Below, piece by piece: positions 24,212-33,426 of a stretch of 64,000 nt of DNA. The DNA comes from Rhodoferax sp. Its GTDB lineage: Bacteria > Pseudomonadota > Gammaproteobacteria > Burkholderiales > Burkholderiaceae_C. Within the stretch, counting starts at the first letter, position 1; each line of letters starts with the position of its first letter. Under the pieces are notes generated by a model. That model made no database searches, was not told where the DNA came from, and saw only the letters and a list, made by a program, of their open reading frames with translations. The position numbers and the translations under genes were made by a program. Location: assembly GCF_030697375.1 (NCBI RefSeq), contig NZ_JAUYQD010000025.1, forward strand, positions 26,156 to 90,155, read 5' to 3'.

Positions 24212-26245
24212 CTACAGCGCAGGCGCCTCCCCCGGGGCCCGCGCCGGACGCAGCGCACTGTCGATGGCCGCGTTCAACTCGTCGATATTGATCGGTTTGG
24301 TGATGTAGCGAAAGAAACCACTGTGCAGCCCTGCGCTGACGTCTCGGGGCATCGCATTCGCAGTCACGGCGATGACCGGAATATGCGCGGTCTCGGGGAG
24401 CGAACGCAAAATTTTCAGGGCATCCACACCGCTCAGGCCTGGCAGGTTGATGTCCATCAGAATGACATCCGGCCGGTGCGCCCGGGCCAGTTCGATGCCA
24501 AGGTGGGCATCGGGCGCCGACAGCATGCGCAAATCAGAGCGGAAGCGAATGATTTCCTCCACCAATTGCAAATTCGCCGGATTGTCTTCCACGTACAGCA
24601 GCGTCTGCTTCGATGCGTCATGCAGTGGCAGCTGCGCTTGGAGCGGTTCCCGCTCCAGCTTCACGTCTTTGGTCGGCAGGGCGGGAATCGGGCCTACCGC
24701 ACGCAACTCAATCCAGAACACGCTGCCGATCCCAGCGGTGCTGCTCGCCCCGATGGTGCCGCCCATCAACTCCACCAGACGTTTGGTCACCACCAGCCCG
24801 ATCCCGGTGCCCTCCTCCTTGCCGGCTTCCTGCCCCAGACGGTTGAAGGGCTGAAACAAGGCCTGCACTTGCGTGGAATTCAGGCCCAGGCCTGTGTCCC
24901 GCACGGAAATGCGGACCCGCCCGGCGGAGCCTGGCTCCCAATCGACGACGATGGCGCCAGCTTCCCGGTTGTATTTCACGGCATTCGAAAGAAGATTCAG
25001 CAGCGCTTGTTTCAATCGCGTGCGGTCCGCCAGCACGCTCAAGCCAACGTCGTTGGGAAACATCGTCTGGAGACCGCGTTGGCGGGCCAGCGGTTCGATC
25101 AAGGTCTGGCATTCCTGCATCACTTCGGCGAGAAGAACAGGCTCCAAGGACAATGCCAAGGCGCCCGACTCCACCTTGGCCAGATCCAGAATTTCATTGA
25201 TCAGCGTCAGCAGGTGCCTGCCCGCCTTCAGGATGTGGTGGGCGTACTCTTTCTTCTGTTCCGATGTGGTGGGCATGCTGTCGGTGACCATGATTTTGGA
25301 GAACCCCAGAATGGCGTTGAGCGGGGTGCGCAGTTCATGGCTCATGCTGGACAAAAACTCCGACTTGGCCTGGTTGGCATTTTCCGCTGCGGTGGTCGCC
25401 AGCGCCAGCTCCCGGTTCGAACGCTCCAATTCGGCCGTCCGATCAGCCACCCGTTTTTCAAGATCGGCATTCAGGTGCATCACCTCCTGCTGGGCGCGTT
25501 TGCGTTCCTCAGACTCACGGGCAATCTCCCGATTGGATGCCTCCAGGTCGGCCGTGCGCCGCTCAATCTCGGCCAGCATGCCATTGAACGACTCGACCAG
25601 CAGGCCCACTTCGTCATTGCTTATTTTTGCAGCGCGGCGCGAGTAGTCGCGCTGCGCCACCACCTCGCGGGCGACGCTGGCGATCGTAAAAATCGGACGC
25701 GTGACCACCCGTTCCAGGCGGGCAATCATGAAAAAAGCGATCCCCATGGCGACGGCGGACACGATCACCGCCACGTTGACATCATTGAGGATGTTGCCCC
25801 GCAGGTCATAGTCCACACGCAGGTAGACAGTGCCCAGAATGGCACCGTCCTTGACGATGCGTTTGAACACCACCAAATTCTGCCCCTCGACCCGCACGCC
25901 ATCGGCCTCAGGAAACGTCGGCAAGCGGCTGGCTTCGCCTGGCACGGCATAGGTCGCAAACAGGCTGCCGCGCTCGTTGTAGATGGCGGCGGCCCGTATC
26001 TGGGAGCGAAACTGGAGCAGCCGGAGGTTCTCCGTGGCCAGCCGCGGGTCATCAAAGACGAGCGCGGGCGCAGTCATGCGGCCCAGCAACTCGGACTGTG
26101 TGCTCATGTCCGCCATCAGATTGCGCTGAAACACCCAAAGGTGGATCGCGACCGACCCCAGGAAGGCGATCAGCAGCGCCACAAAGGTCGTTACCAGCAC
26201 AATCCCCAGCAGCTTTTGCCGGATCGAACGGAAAGGCAGCGTCAC
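24212..26245 (-). CDS. Hybrid sensor histidine kinase with CHASE8-like sensor
   Basis: 677 residues, GTG start at 26245 overlapping the stop of the YfiR gene (GTGA). TM1 ~11-37, periplasmic sensor ~38-155 of the CHASE8 kind (LMADMSTQSELLGRMTAPALVFDD), TM2 ~158-176, HAMP ~178-230, coiled coil ~230-290, HisKA with His303 in SSMSHELRTPLNAILGFSK, HATPase (NLLSNAVKYN, DTGLGL, GTGIGLVV) and a C-terminal receiver with Asp598 (DVILMDIN) and Lys650. No HPt domain and no separate response regulator is in the operon, so output needs a partner elsewhere. Its operon mates suggest it senses via YfiR. Confidence 0.9.
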   Translation of the reverse strand: MTLPFRSIRQKLLGIVLVTTFVALLIAFLGSVAIHLWVFQRNLMADMSTQSELLGRMTAPALVFDDPRLATENLRLLQFRSQIRAAAIYNERGSLFATYAVPGEASRLPTFPEADGVRVEGQNLVVFKRIVKDGAILGTVYLRVDYDLRGNILNDVNVAVIVSAVAMGIAFFMIARLERVVTRPIFTIASVAREVVAQRDYSRRAAKISNDEVGLLVESFNGMLAEIERRTADLEASNREIARESEERKRAQQEVMHLNADLEKRVADRTAELERSNRELALATTAAENANQAKSEFLSSMSHELRTPLNAILGFSKIMVTDSMPTTSEQKKEYAHHILKAGRHLLTLINEILDLAKVESGALALSLEPVLLAEVMQECQTLIEPLARQRGLQTMFPNDVGLSVLADRTRLKQALLNLLSNAVKYNREAGAIVVDWEPGSAGRVRISVRDTGLGLNSTQVQALFQPFNRLGQEAGKEEGTGIGLVVTKRLVELMGGTIGASSTAGIGSVFWIELRAVGPIPALPTKDVKLEREPLQAQLPLHDASKQTLLYVEDNPANLQLVEEIIRFRSDLRMLSAPDAHLGIELARAHRPDVILMDINLPGLSGVDALKILRSLPETAHIPVIAVTANAMPRDVSAGLHSGFFRYITKPINIDELNAAIDSALRPARAPGEAPAL

Positions 26246-26838
26246 GATGGCTCTTTCACCACCCGGTACGCGGCGGCCAGCATCAGCGCACTGATCTTGA
26301 TGCGGCTGACCTCGGTCGTCGCCAGTGCCACCTCAAAACGCAAGCGCTCGCCGGTCACCACAAAATTGATCATGCTGCCCAGCGTCAGGGCGTCGTCGGC
26401 ATCGGTCACCGTCAAAATGGGACGGCCTTTCAGGGTGGCGAGCATCTCGGCCAAACGGCTCTTGTCTACGCGCCCCACAAACAGCATGTGCACGCCGTCC
26501 AGCGAATCCTCGCCACGCCGTAACTTGCGCACCGAGAGCGGCCGACCGTTGACGGTACGGCTGGCGACCACTTGCTCCAATTCACCCGCCAAGGTGTCGT
26601 CCCCCATCACACCGATGACGACCGGGCTGGTGGGATTGGCAAAGGCCCCGCTGGGCCATTCTGCGAAGCTGGTGAATTTGTAAAGATAAGCGGCCTTGAC
26701 CTGACGGCTGATTTCCGTGGCAGGTGGCGCTGCTTGCGCCCCCACCTCCCGTGGAATGCTCAGGACAAGGACCAGGGCGCACACCACACTCCACCCAAGG
26801 GTTTGCCAACAGGCCGGTAGAGAGAGGGGGCGGTTCAT
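26242..26838 (-). CDS. YfiR family periplasmic protein
   Basis: 198 residues from ATG 26838 (MNRPLSLPACWQTLGWSVVCALVLVLSIPREVGAQA), signal peptide cut near AQA. The YfiR pattern is clear: VKAAYLYKFTSFAEWPSGAF, PVVIGVMGDDTLAGELEQVV, VHMLFVGR, ILTVTDADDAL and GSMINFVV...RLRFEVAL. In Pseudomonas, YfiR is a redox/envelope-responsive inhibitor of the diguanylate cyclase YfiN, whose CHASE8 sensor it binds. Here the downstream overlapping partner is a CHASE8-type histidine kinase instead. The long frame upstream of 26838 overlaps the receptor gene and is not used. Confidence 0.88.
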   Translation of the reverse strand: MNRPLSLPACWQTLGWSVVCALVLVLSIPREVGAQAAPPATEISRQVKAAYLYKFTSFAEWPSGAFANPTSPVVIGVMGDDTLAGELEQVVASRTVNGRPLSVRKLRRGEDSLDGVHMLFVGRVDKSRLAEMLATLKGRPILTVTDADDALTLGSMINFVVTGERLRFEVALATTEVSRIKISALMLAAAYRVVKEPS

Positions 26839-26867
26839 GGTGTTTTTCACGTTGGCGGCTGCACCGT

Positions 26868-28826
26868 TCAAAAATGGGCGACCAGTTTGAAAAACAGGCC
26901 GGGCGCCAGCTCGCTGCGCGTGCGTACATCGGTGAATTCCCCGTGGCCCGTGCCGCCCAGGTTTTGCACCCCCACCGCAGCCTCCAAGCCCGGGCGCGGA
27001 CGCCAGCCGTAACGGATGTCCAAAACGGTGTACGCGGGCACCTCCGGGTTCGACAAGGCGGCGACGTGGCGAATACCGACATCCAGCTCGCTCTGGTCGG
27101 AAAGGTCGAGCGAAGAGCGCAATTGCCACATGTGGGCTGGGTCCTTGCCAATGGCAAGGAGCGAAGTCTGGTCGTTGCTGTCGGGTTTAAGCGTCAAACT
27201 CACCCCTTGCACAGTCCATCCACCGCGCAATCGCCATGCGGGCGTGACATGGTAAGTTCCCCACATTTCAAGGCCGCTGGTGTGGCCCTCCATTCGGTTG
27301 GAGAGAGTAAATGTTCGGGAGCTGGAATCCATTTCCAGCGTGCGCAGATAGTCGTAGTCTGCATGGAAGACTGTCGCCGAGTACGACAAGTGGGGAATCG
27401 GCTGCCCTCGGTAGCCAATTTCATACACGTTCGCGATTTCGGAGCGGAAATCGGGTCCTCCGGCCAGTACAAATGGCGCAACACCGGGAACGAATGTGTC
27501 GCGATCCAGGCGCGACGGTGCACGCACGGTGCGCGAAGCCGCAGCCCACAGCAGGTGGTCCGGCGCCACTTTCCAGGCCAACCGCGCGTTGGGCAGAAAT
27601 TCATTGCCGGTGTAGTCGTTGCGCTCGAAGCGCGCACCAAGGGTCAGCCGCAGGTCGTCATGCAAGCGCATTTCATCCTGAACAAACAAACTGGCCCATT
27701 TCTGGTCAACCTGCGCCGGCAAGAAGGCAATGAAGGGGCTGTTGACGACCCGGTCCATGTCGTAACGGTACCCGAAGCCCCATATGGGCGCGTGTATGCC
27801 CAGTGGAGGCAAGGTGTGCTGGATTTGCACATCCACAATGTCGAGCGACTCGCTGAAGATCGGAGGAATGGTGCGCTTGGTGCCATCGTAGTAGGTCTGC
27901 ACGCTCACGCTAGCGCCCCGGTCGAGGGCTCGCTCCCAGCGGGCCAGCAGATTGATGCCCGCAAGCCGAATGGGGTCAATCGAAAACCCGGCACGCGTGA
28001 CAGTGGCGCTCGGTGTCGGCTGCCCCGCCCCCCCGTCGTAGGCATTGCCTTGCACCGTCCATTGGTCGCTGGCCCGGCCCCAGTCCATGCGGAATCCCAT
28101 TTGGGCCATGTGCGAGGCGTCATCCACCGCTTTCCCACTGGCCGTGGCGGTGTGCTTGCGGTCCGCGTACTTGCCATAGACGCGGTAACTGCCGTCCTCC
28201 CCCCAGGGCCCACCATAACGCAGCACGGCGTCGGCCCCGCGGTTCCCGGCGCCTGCACCCGCCAAGGTGCCTTGCGTATCGTTGGCGGAACGGGTGATCA
28301 CATTGATCACGCCATTGACCGCATTGGTACCCCACAGCGTGCCACCCGGGCCGCTGATGACTTCAATGCGTTCCACATCTTCCAGCACCACGTTTTGCAC
28401 ATCCCAAAACACACCAGAATGCAAAGGTGTGTAGACGGAGCGTCCATCGACCAGCACCAGCAACTTGTTGGCCGTTCCACTGTTGAACCCACGGGCACTG
28501 ATCGCGTAGTCATTGGCACTGCTCTGCGCCACCTGCAGGTTGGGCGCGAGGCGCAACGCTTCGGGCAGGCTGATTGCGCCCGAGCGCCGAATGTCTTCCT
28601 GGGTAATGACGAATACCGATGCCGCCGCGTCGCCCAGTCGTTCGCCCTTTTTGGAGACCGACGTAATACGGATATCCGCCAACTCTTCAAAGGACAGGTT
28701 GGCGAGTTCGCGCGTGGACACGGCTGCATGGCAACAGAACACGCCCAAGCCCAGCACACCCCCCGCCGCGCGGACGCAGGACACGGAAAAACCGTGGCGA
28801 ATTGCCTTGAACGGGAGCCAGGACAT
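26868..28826 (-). CDS. TonB-dependent receptor
   Basis: 652 residues, AAGGA before ATG 28826. N-terminal signal, a short conserved lead LANLSFEELADIRITSVSKKGERLGDAAASVFVITQEDIRRSG containing the TonB-box/plug entry, plug domain to ~165 (LVLVDGRSVYTPLHSGVFWDV, ERIEVISGPGGTLWGTNAVNGVINVITR) and a 22-strand barrel to a C-terminal Phe (FFKLVAHF). The lead-in matches the receptor group linked to YfiR/kinase operons rather than known siderophore receptors. First gene of the operon; ligand unknown. It could act as a sensor/transducer feeding YfiR. Confidence 0.9.
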   Translation of the reverse strand: MSWLPFKAIRHGFSVSCVRAAGGVLGLGVFCCHAAVSTRELANLSFEELADIRITSVSKKGERLGDAAASVFVITQEDIRRSGAISLPEALRLAPNLQVAQSSANDYAISARGFNSGTANKLLVLVDGRSVYTPLHSGVFWDVQNVVLEDVERIEVISGPGGTLWGTNAVNGVINVITRSANDTQGTLAGAGAGNRGADAVLRYGGPWGEDGSYRVYGKYADRKHTATASGKAVDDASHMAQMGFRMDWGRASDQWTVQGNAYDGGAGQPTPSATVTRAGFSIDPIRLAGINLLARWERALDRGASVSVQTYYDGTKRTIPPIFSESLDIVDVQIQHTLPPLGIHAPIWGFGYRYDMDRVVNSPFIAFLPAQVDQKWASLFVQDEMRLHDDLRLTLGARFERNDYTGNEFLPNARLAWKVAPDHLLWAAASRTVRAPSRLDRDTFVPGVAPFVLAGGPDFRSEIANVYEIGYRGQPIPHLSYSATVFHADYDYLRTLEMDSSSRTFTLSNRMEGHTSGLEMWGTYHVTPAWRLRGGWTVQGVSLTLKPDSNDQTSLLAIGKDPAHMWQLRSSLDLSDQSELDVGIRHVAALSNPEVPAYTVLDIRYGWRPRPGLEAAVGVQNLGGTGHGEFTDVRTRSELAPGLFFKLVAHF

Positions 28827-28855
28827 ACCGATTCCTTTTTAAAAGGATCTGTCTT

Positions 28856-28883
28856 AAATTACTTGCTATCCCAAGGATGTCAA
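28856..28883 (-). promoter_or_regulatory. Candidate sigma-70 promoter of the TonB-receptor operon
   Basis: On the minus strand TTGACA (28883-28878) and TAATTT (28861-28856) are 16 bases apart, ~30 bp upstream of the receptor ATG. The -35 is perfect, the -10 weak. Confidence 0.35.
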
Positions 28884-28948
28884 GATTTGTTACCTGGGTT
28901 TTGATTTTTGTCCCGCGCGCAAGCACGGGCAAGGAACGCGCCTTCGGT

Positions 28949-30088
28949 CTAGAGCAGCGCCAGCAAAGGCTGCAGCACACTGGCCCCCAGCTTTTTGGAG
29001 CGCTCGCCGTTCCAGCCTACTGCGGGGTCGGGCAGGTAGGCGTTGTCCTTGAAAGGCATCTCGATGGTGAGGGCCAGGCAGCCAAACTGCTGCGCAATCC
29101 AGTTGGTGGCCAGGGTGGGGTTGGCCTGCCCCGGTGCACAGATGCCGTAGTTGTATTCGTCCTGAAAATCCGGGCAGGTGGCCAACCAGTGGTTCTTGAA
29201 ACTGTTTTCCAGGTCGGCAAGACGCGGACTGTAGCCCTGCGTGCCTTCCGAGCCCGCCACAAAGTTGTAGGGTAAACCTTCGTCGCCGTGGGCGTCCAGG
29301 CACAGGTCCACGCCGGTCTGAAGCATTTTTTGGCGCACCAAAAACACCTCGGGCGAACGCTCCATGCTGGGTTCGGCCCATTCGCGGTTCAGATTGGCCC
29401 CAGCCGCATTGGTGCGCAGATTGCCCCGCACGGCGCCGTCCGGGTTCATGTGGGGCACCACATAAAACATGCAACGGTCCAGCAGCACCCGGCTGACCGC
29501 GTCATGGGGGTCGAGCAGACGCTCCAGAAACCCTTCGGCAAACCATTCGGCCATGGTCTCGCCGGGGTGCTGGCGGGCGATCAGCCACACTTTTTTCTTC
29601 TGTGCCAGCGGGGTGGCGCTGTGGGCATCGGTCACCCGCATCAGCGTCATATCGCGCCCCTCCACCGTGCTGCCCAGGCGCTCCAGGGTCACCAGGGGGG
29701 ACATGCCGGCCGAACTGAGCAAGTCCAGATGCTGCTCGTAGCTGTAGGGCTCAAAGTAGGCAAAGTACACACACTGGCGGTCCGGGGTCATGCGCGCCGT
29801 CATCACCTGGCCGTCAAACTGGGTGTCGATGCGAAACCAGTGCTGCCGGTCCACGCTGGCCACCACCTGGTAACCCTCCCAGCCCTTGGGGTAGGCACAG
29901 TCGCCCGCGTTCAAAAACTTCAGCACAATGGGCAAACCCGCAGCACCGTGCAGGCTGAAGTGAAACCACTGCGCAAAGTCGGCTGCATTGTCCTTGCGAA
30001 TGTTCAGCTGGATGTTGCGGTGGTCATCCAGGCTGACAACCTCAATGGCGCCAGAGTCAAACTGGGTGGAAATATGGAGTGGGTTCAT
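28949..30088 (-). CDS. M14 family carboxypeptidase (cytosolic carboxypeptidase-like)
   Basis: 379 residues. An N-terminal beta-sandwich domain (~1-120) typical of CCP-type M14 enzymes precedes the catalytic domain, with zinc ligands His/Glu in ARQHPGETMAEW (~170), the substrate Arg/Asn region NPDGAVRGNLRTNAAGANLNREW and the third ligand in LCLDAHGDEG. No signal peptide, so cytosolic. CCP-like enzymes remove acidic C-terminal residues or process peptides; the bacterial substrate is unknown. Its ATG overlaps the stop of the chemoreceptor gene (ATGA, 30085-30088), so the two are coupled. Confidence 0.88.
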   Translation of the reverse strand: MNPLHISTQFDSGAIEVVSLDDHRNIQLNIRKDNAADFAQWFHFSLHGAAGLPIVLKFLNAGDCAYPKGWEGYQVVASVDRQHWFRIDTQFDGQVMTARMTPDRQCVYFAYFEPYSYEQHLDLLSSAGMSPLVTLERLGSTVEGRDMTLMRVTDAHSATPLAQKKKVWLIARQHPGETMAEWFAEGFLERLLDPHDAVSRVLLDRCMFYVVPHMNPDGAVRGNLRTNAAGANLNREWAEPSMERSPEVFLVRQKMLQTGVDLCLDAHGDEGLPYNFVAGSEGTQGYSPRLADLENSFKNHWLATCPDFQDEYNYGICAPGQANPTLATNWIAQQFGCLALTIEMPFKDNAYLPDPAVGWNGERSKKLGASVLQPLLALL

Positions 30089-31644
30089 AGGAGCTTGAGG
30101 AGTTTCTGTGTGCCATCCAGTTTAAAGACACCCACCACCTGCTCCAGATGGCCCGCCTGGTCCTGCAAAGACTGGGCGCCTGCGGCAGCCTGCTCCACCA
30201 GTGCGGCGTTTTGCTGGGTGACGCTGTTCATTTCGGTGATGGCATTGTTGACACGCTCAATGCCCGCCGTTTGTTCCGCGCTGGCGGCCGCAATGTCGCC
30301 CATGATGTCGGTCACATGCTTGATGCTGGACACAATTTCCGCCATGGTGGCGCCCGCCTGGTGGACCAGCGCCCCTCCGGCATCGACCTTGGACACGGAG
30401 TCGTCAATCAAGGTCTTGATCTCTTTGGCCGCATCGGCGGAGCGTTTGGCCAGGGAACGCACCTCGGAGGCGACCACCGCAAAGCCGCGCCCCTGCTCGC
30501 CCGCGCGGGCGGCTTCTACAGCGGCGTTCAAAGCCAGAATATTGGTCTGGAAGGCAATGCCATCAATAACATCAATGATGTCCACAATCTTTTTGGACGA
30601 GGCATTGATGGAATCCATGGTGTCCACCACCTTGGACACCACGGCACCGCCTTTGACCGCCACTTCAGACGCCGAATGCGCCAACTGGTTGGCCCGGCGC
30701 GCGTTGTCGGCATTCTGGTTCACGGTGGACGTGAATTCGTGCATGGACGCGGCCGTTTTTTCCAAACTGCTCGCCTGCAACTCGGTGCGGGTGGAGAGGT
30801 CCCGGTTGCCGCCTGCGATTTCACGGGAGGCGCTGAAGATGGTGTCCGTCACCGTGTGCACCTGGCTGACGATTTTGACCAGGCTCGCATTCATGTCGTT
30901 CAGCGCCTGCTGCAAGGCGCCGACTTCATTGCCCGAATTGACGACGATGGTTTGCGTCAAATCGCCGGCGGCAATACCACGGGCAGCGCCGACCCCCAAC
31001 TCCAGCGGTTGGGTGACCACTCTGTGGATAAAGGGGTAAATCAGCATCAGCACCGGAATGGAGGTCAGGATGGCCGCCAGGATCGATTTGAGGCGCTGAT
31101 CGGCCAGACCCGCATTGACTTCATCCAGCGACACTTTCATGCTGACAGCCCCCAGCACCGTGTTCTCCGGCACCTGGTGGCAGGTGGTGCAGTCCTTGCC
31201 CAGGGAATTTTTCAAGGCCAGTGCCGGGCGCACCGTGCGCAGGTACTCGCCTTGGCCATCGGTCTCGACCTGGACGACTTCCTTGCCGGTTTGCAGCACC
31301 TGTTTTTCGAGCGCGTCGGGGCTGGCGTCATCCTTGCCGTTGCCAGGGCCGAAAGATTTGCTGACCGCTTCGCCGCGCAAGACCCGCACGTCCCGGATGG
31401 TGCCCAGCTGCTTGATCTGGTCGAGAAACACATCGCGCTGGGCCACCGTGCCCGTCACCATCATGCCGGTGAGTCCGGCCATGGTGGCGTTGTGCATGCT
31501 GAGCGAGAAATCACCGGCTTGCTTGAGCGCTGCCTCACGGTAGACGTAGCCCTGCCAGACAATCACCCCGGTCCAGACCACCAGCAGGGCGGCTCCGATG
31601 GTGGACAGGAGTTGCACCCATATTTTGTGTTTGGCGACGTGCAT
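30085..31644 (-). CDS. Methyl-accepting chemotaxis protein with periplasmic CxxCH motif
   Basis: 519 residues from ATG 31644 (GTG one codon earlier is possible; AAGGA is eight bases before the ATG). TM1 ~10-30, periplasmic domain ~35-185 containing CTTCH (Cys152, Cys155, His156), TM2 ~187-207, HAMP ~208-260 and an MCP signalling hairpin with the invariant tip [36 protein letters not shown]. The CxxCH in an exported domain should bind heme c covalently, as in c-type-heme PAS-like chemoreceptors of Geobacter that sense redox state or gas ligands. No C-terminal CheR-docking pentapeptide. Confidence 0.9.
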   Translation of the reverse strand: MHVAKHKIWVQLLSTIGAALLVVWTGVIVWQGYVYREAALKQAGDFSLSMHNATMAGLTGMMVTGTVAQRDVFLDQIKQLGTIRDVRVLRGEAVSKSFGPGNGKDDASPDALEKQVLQTGKEVVQVETDGQGEYLRTVRPALALKNSLGKDCTTCHQVPENTVLGAVSMKVSLDEVNAGLADQRLKSILAAILTSIPVLMLIYPFIHRVVTQPLELGVGAARGIAAGDLTQTIVVNSGNEVGALQQALNDMNASLVKIVSQVHTVTDTIFSASREIAGGNRDLSTRTELQASSLEKTAASMHEFTSTVNQNADNARRANQLAHSASEVAVKGGAVVSKVVDTMDSINASSKKIVDIIDVIDGIAFQTNILALNAAVEAARAGEQGRGFAVVASEVRSLAKRSADAAKEIKTLIDDSVSKVDAGGALVHQAGATMAEIVSSIKHVTDIMGDIAAASAEQTAGIERVNNAITEMNSVTQQNAALVEQAAAGAQSLQDQAGHLEQVVGVFKLDGTQKLLKLL

Positions 31645-31688
31645 CACGTGAATCCTTGGTTAGAAATATATAAAAAGACCCTGGAACC

Positions 31689-31726
31689 CGCTTAGAACAA
31701 GCGCAAGCAGCTATCTAAACAATAGC
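31689..31726 (+). repeat. Dispersed repeat, copy 5 (left end degraded)
   Basis: AAGCGCAAGCAGCTATCTAA with AATAGCA lies in the gap between the chemoreceptor start and the M48 protease stop. The left ~12 bp are not recognisable. Confidence 0.7.
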
Positions 31727-31728
31727 AA

Positions 31729-33225
31729 TCAAAAAGCCTCAACCATCTTCACCAACTGCCCCGGCTTAGGCTCCCCACCGGCGTAGTAACCATTGATCAG
31801 GCGCAGCTGCTTTTCCGGGTTGGCAATGGGCGAATTTTTGGCCAGTTCGGCAAAGCCGCCTTTGGGGTAGGCCACGGTTCGGATCACCCAGGGTTTGGCG
31901 GCACTGTGGTCCTGTGCCGTCATGGCGCGAAAACTCCCCTCGGCCTCCCGCAGCGATGCCCGCGCGCGCTGCAGCGCTGGCGCATCTTTGGCGCTGGACT
32001 GCAGCAGGTAGACCGCGTCATTGGGCCCACTGACCACCGTGGCCTCCAGCGCCTGCGCCTGGCCCTGGGCGTTTTGGCGCGTGCCGGTAAAGCGGGTGGC
32101 CTGCAGGCCGTTGATCGTGACGGACTCGGTGCGCCCCTGGGTGGGCTTGAGCACACTGCGCAAAATGTCGGTGTGCGCCTTGCCCGCCTGCCCTGGCACC
32201 AGACGCACCACCAAGGCCGCGTCGCCGGCGGCGTTGACCAGACTCAACTTGTCCTGCTCGTTCTGGATGCGCCAGCCCTGCGGCGCGGTCAGCGCAAAAC
32301 CCAAGGGCGTGTGGTAGAAATTGCGCCCCCGGGTCAGGCCCTGGCTGGCGCTGTCGCCAAAAGCCATGCCCTGCAGGATTTTGAGATAACGGGCACGCCC
32401 CTCATCGCTGTAGCCGCCCTGGCTTTGGTACTGGCTGGCCAGCTGGGTGATGGTTTGCAGGCGCTGGTCGTTGGACGGGTGCGAGGCCAGCCAATCGCCC
32501 CGCGCGGGTGCGGGGCGACCTTCTGCCAGGGCCTGGTCGGCAGCAAAACGCTCCTGGTTCTTCAGCACCGTGATCACGTCCACCATGTTGCGCGGGTCGT
32601 AATGGCTGCGCGACAGGTACTCGGCCCCTAGGCCGTCGGCCTGCAGCTCCTGGTCCCGCCCGTAGGAGGCGACGTAGCCCGCCGCCACGGTTTGCGACAC
32701 CTGGCCCGCCATGCGCCCGGCGCCGCTCACCCCCTGGCTCTCCAGCACCGCGCCCAGCACGCTGGCGGCAAAGACGCCCAGCCCCGCGTTTTGCTGGCGG
32801 GTGGCGCGTTGGGCGCCATGGCGGGCGGTGACGTGGCCAATTTCGTGGCCCATGACGCCAGCCAGATCGGCCTCGCTGTCCAGGTAGGCCATGATGCCGC
32901 GGGTGACGTACACATAGCCCCCCGGCAAGGCAAAGGCGTTGATCTCGGGGCTGTCGAGCACGGTGAAGTGCCACTCCAGTTGCGTGCGGTGCGAGTGCGC
33001 CGCCAGCCGCTGCCCCAGGTCGTTGACATAGGCCTGCACCGCCGGGTTGGCGTAGGCCCCGTACTCCTGCAAGACCTGCTGGTGCTCTTTTTGGCCTTCG
33101 GCAACCTCAGCGCTTTCGTCCATGACCGTGCGCTCCTCCTCGCCCGTCACGGGGTTGACCACCATGCTGCCGCAGCCGACCAACAAACCAGCACACAGCA
33201 AGGAACTGACAAAAACGGACCGCAT
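31729..33225 (-). CDS. M48 family metalloprotease, lipoprotein (BepA/LoiP-like)
   Basis: 498 residues from ATG 33225, with GGGGAG before it; the frame open upstream is not coding. Lipobox LLVGC (Cys18). M48 domain ~50-260 with zinc motif VMGHEIGHVTARHG and the downstream ligand Glu in GRDQELQADGLGAEYLSR. After it comes a ~220-residue domain with FYHTPLGFALTAPQGWRIQN and a PKGGFAELAKNSPI...KQLRLINGYY segment resembling the C-terminal part of betaproteobacterial M48 proteins. It is expected to act in the periplasm on misassembled outer-membrane proteins. Confidence 0.9.
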   Translation of the reverse strand: MRSVFVSSLLCAGLLVGCGSMVVNPVTGEEERTVMDESAEVAEGQKEHQQVLQEYGAYANPAVQAYVNDLGQRLAAHSHRTQLEWHFTVLDSPEINAFALPGGYVYVTRGIMAYLDSEADLAGVMGHEIGHVTARHGAQRATRQQNAGLGVFAASVLGAVLESQGVSGAGRMAGQVSQTVAAGYVASYGRDQELQADGLGAEYLSRSHYDPRNMVDVITVLKNQERFAADQALAEGRPAPARGDWLASHPSNDQRLQTITQLASQYQSQGGYSDEGRARYLKILQGMAFGDSASQGLTRGRNFYHTPLGFALTAPQGWRIQNEQDKLSLVNAAGDAALVVRLVPGQAGKAHTDILRSVLKPTQGRTESVTINGLQATRFTGTRQNAQGQAQALEATVVSGPNDAVYLLQSSAKDAPALQRARASLREAEGSFRAMTAQDHSAAKPWVIRTVAYPKGGFAELAKNSPIANPEKQLRLINGYYAGGEPKPGQLVKMVEAF

Positions 33226-33341
33226 ACACACTCCCCAATGGCAAATAGAGACAAGACCTTTGTCCAAGGTGGGAATGCTATCAAAAATAGCCGCCCCGTA
33301 TCCGCCCCCGAGTTCAGGCACAAATCCATGCGCAGCCCGCG

Positions 33342-33376
33342 TGGATACAGCGCAGAAAGCTAGCAAATTTGTAGCG
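33342..33376 (+). repeat. Dispersed repeat, copy 6 (diverged)
   Basis: GGATACAGCGCAGAAAGCTA followed by a T-rich loop and GTAGCGA keeps the GCGCA...AGCTA...TAGC plan but with several changes. Located ~50 bp upstream of the DbpA gene. Confidence 0.45.
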
Positions 33377-33426
33377 ATCGGCCCACTTTTTTGCGCTGAC
33401 CACACGGCGCCCCCGATAATCGGGGC

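Noticed and set aside
29288..31039. Plus-strand 583-codon frame opposite the chemoreceptor and peptidase genes
   Set aside because: Spans two well-supported minus-strand genes in antisense and shows no protein family features.
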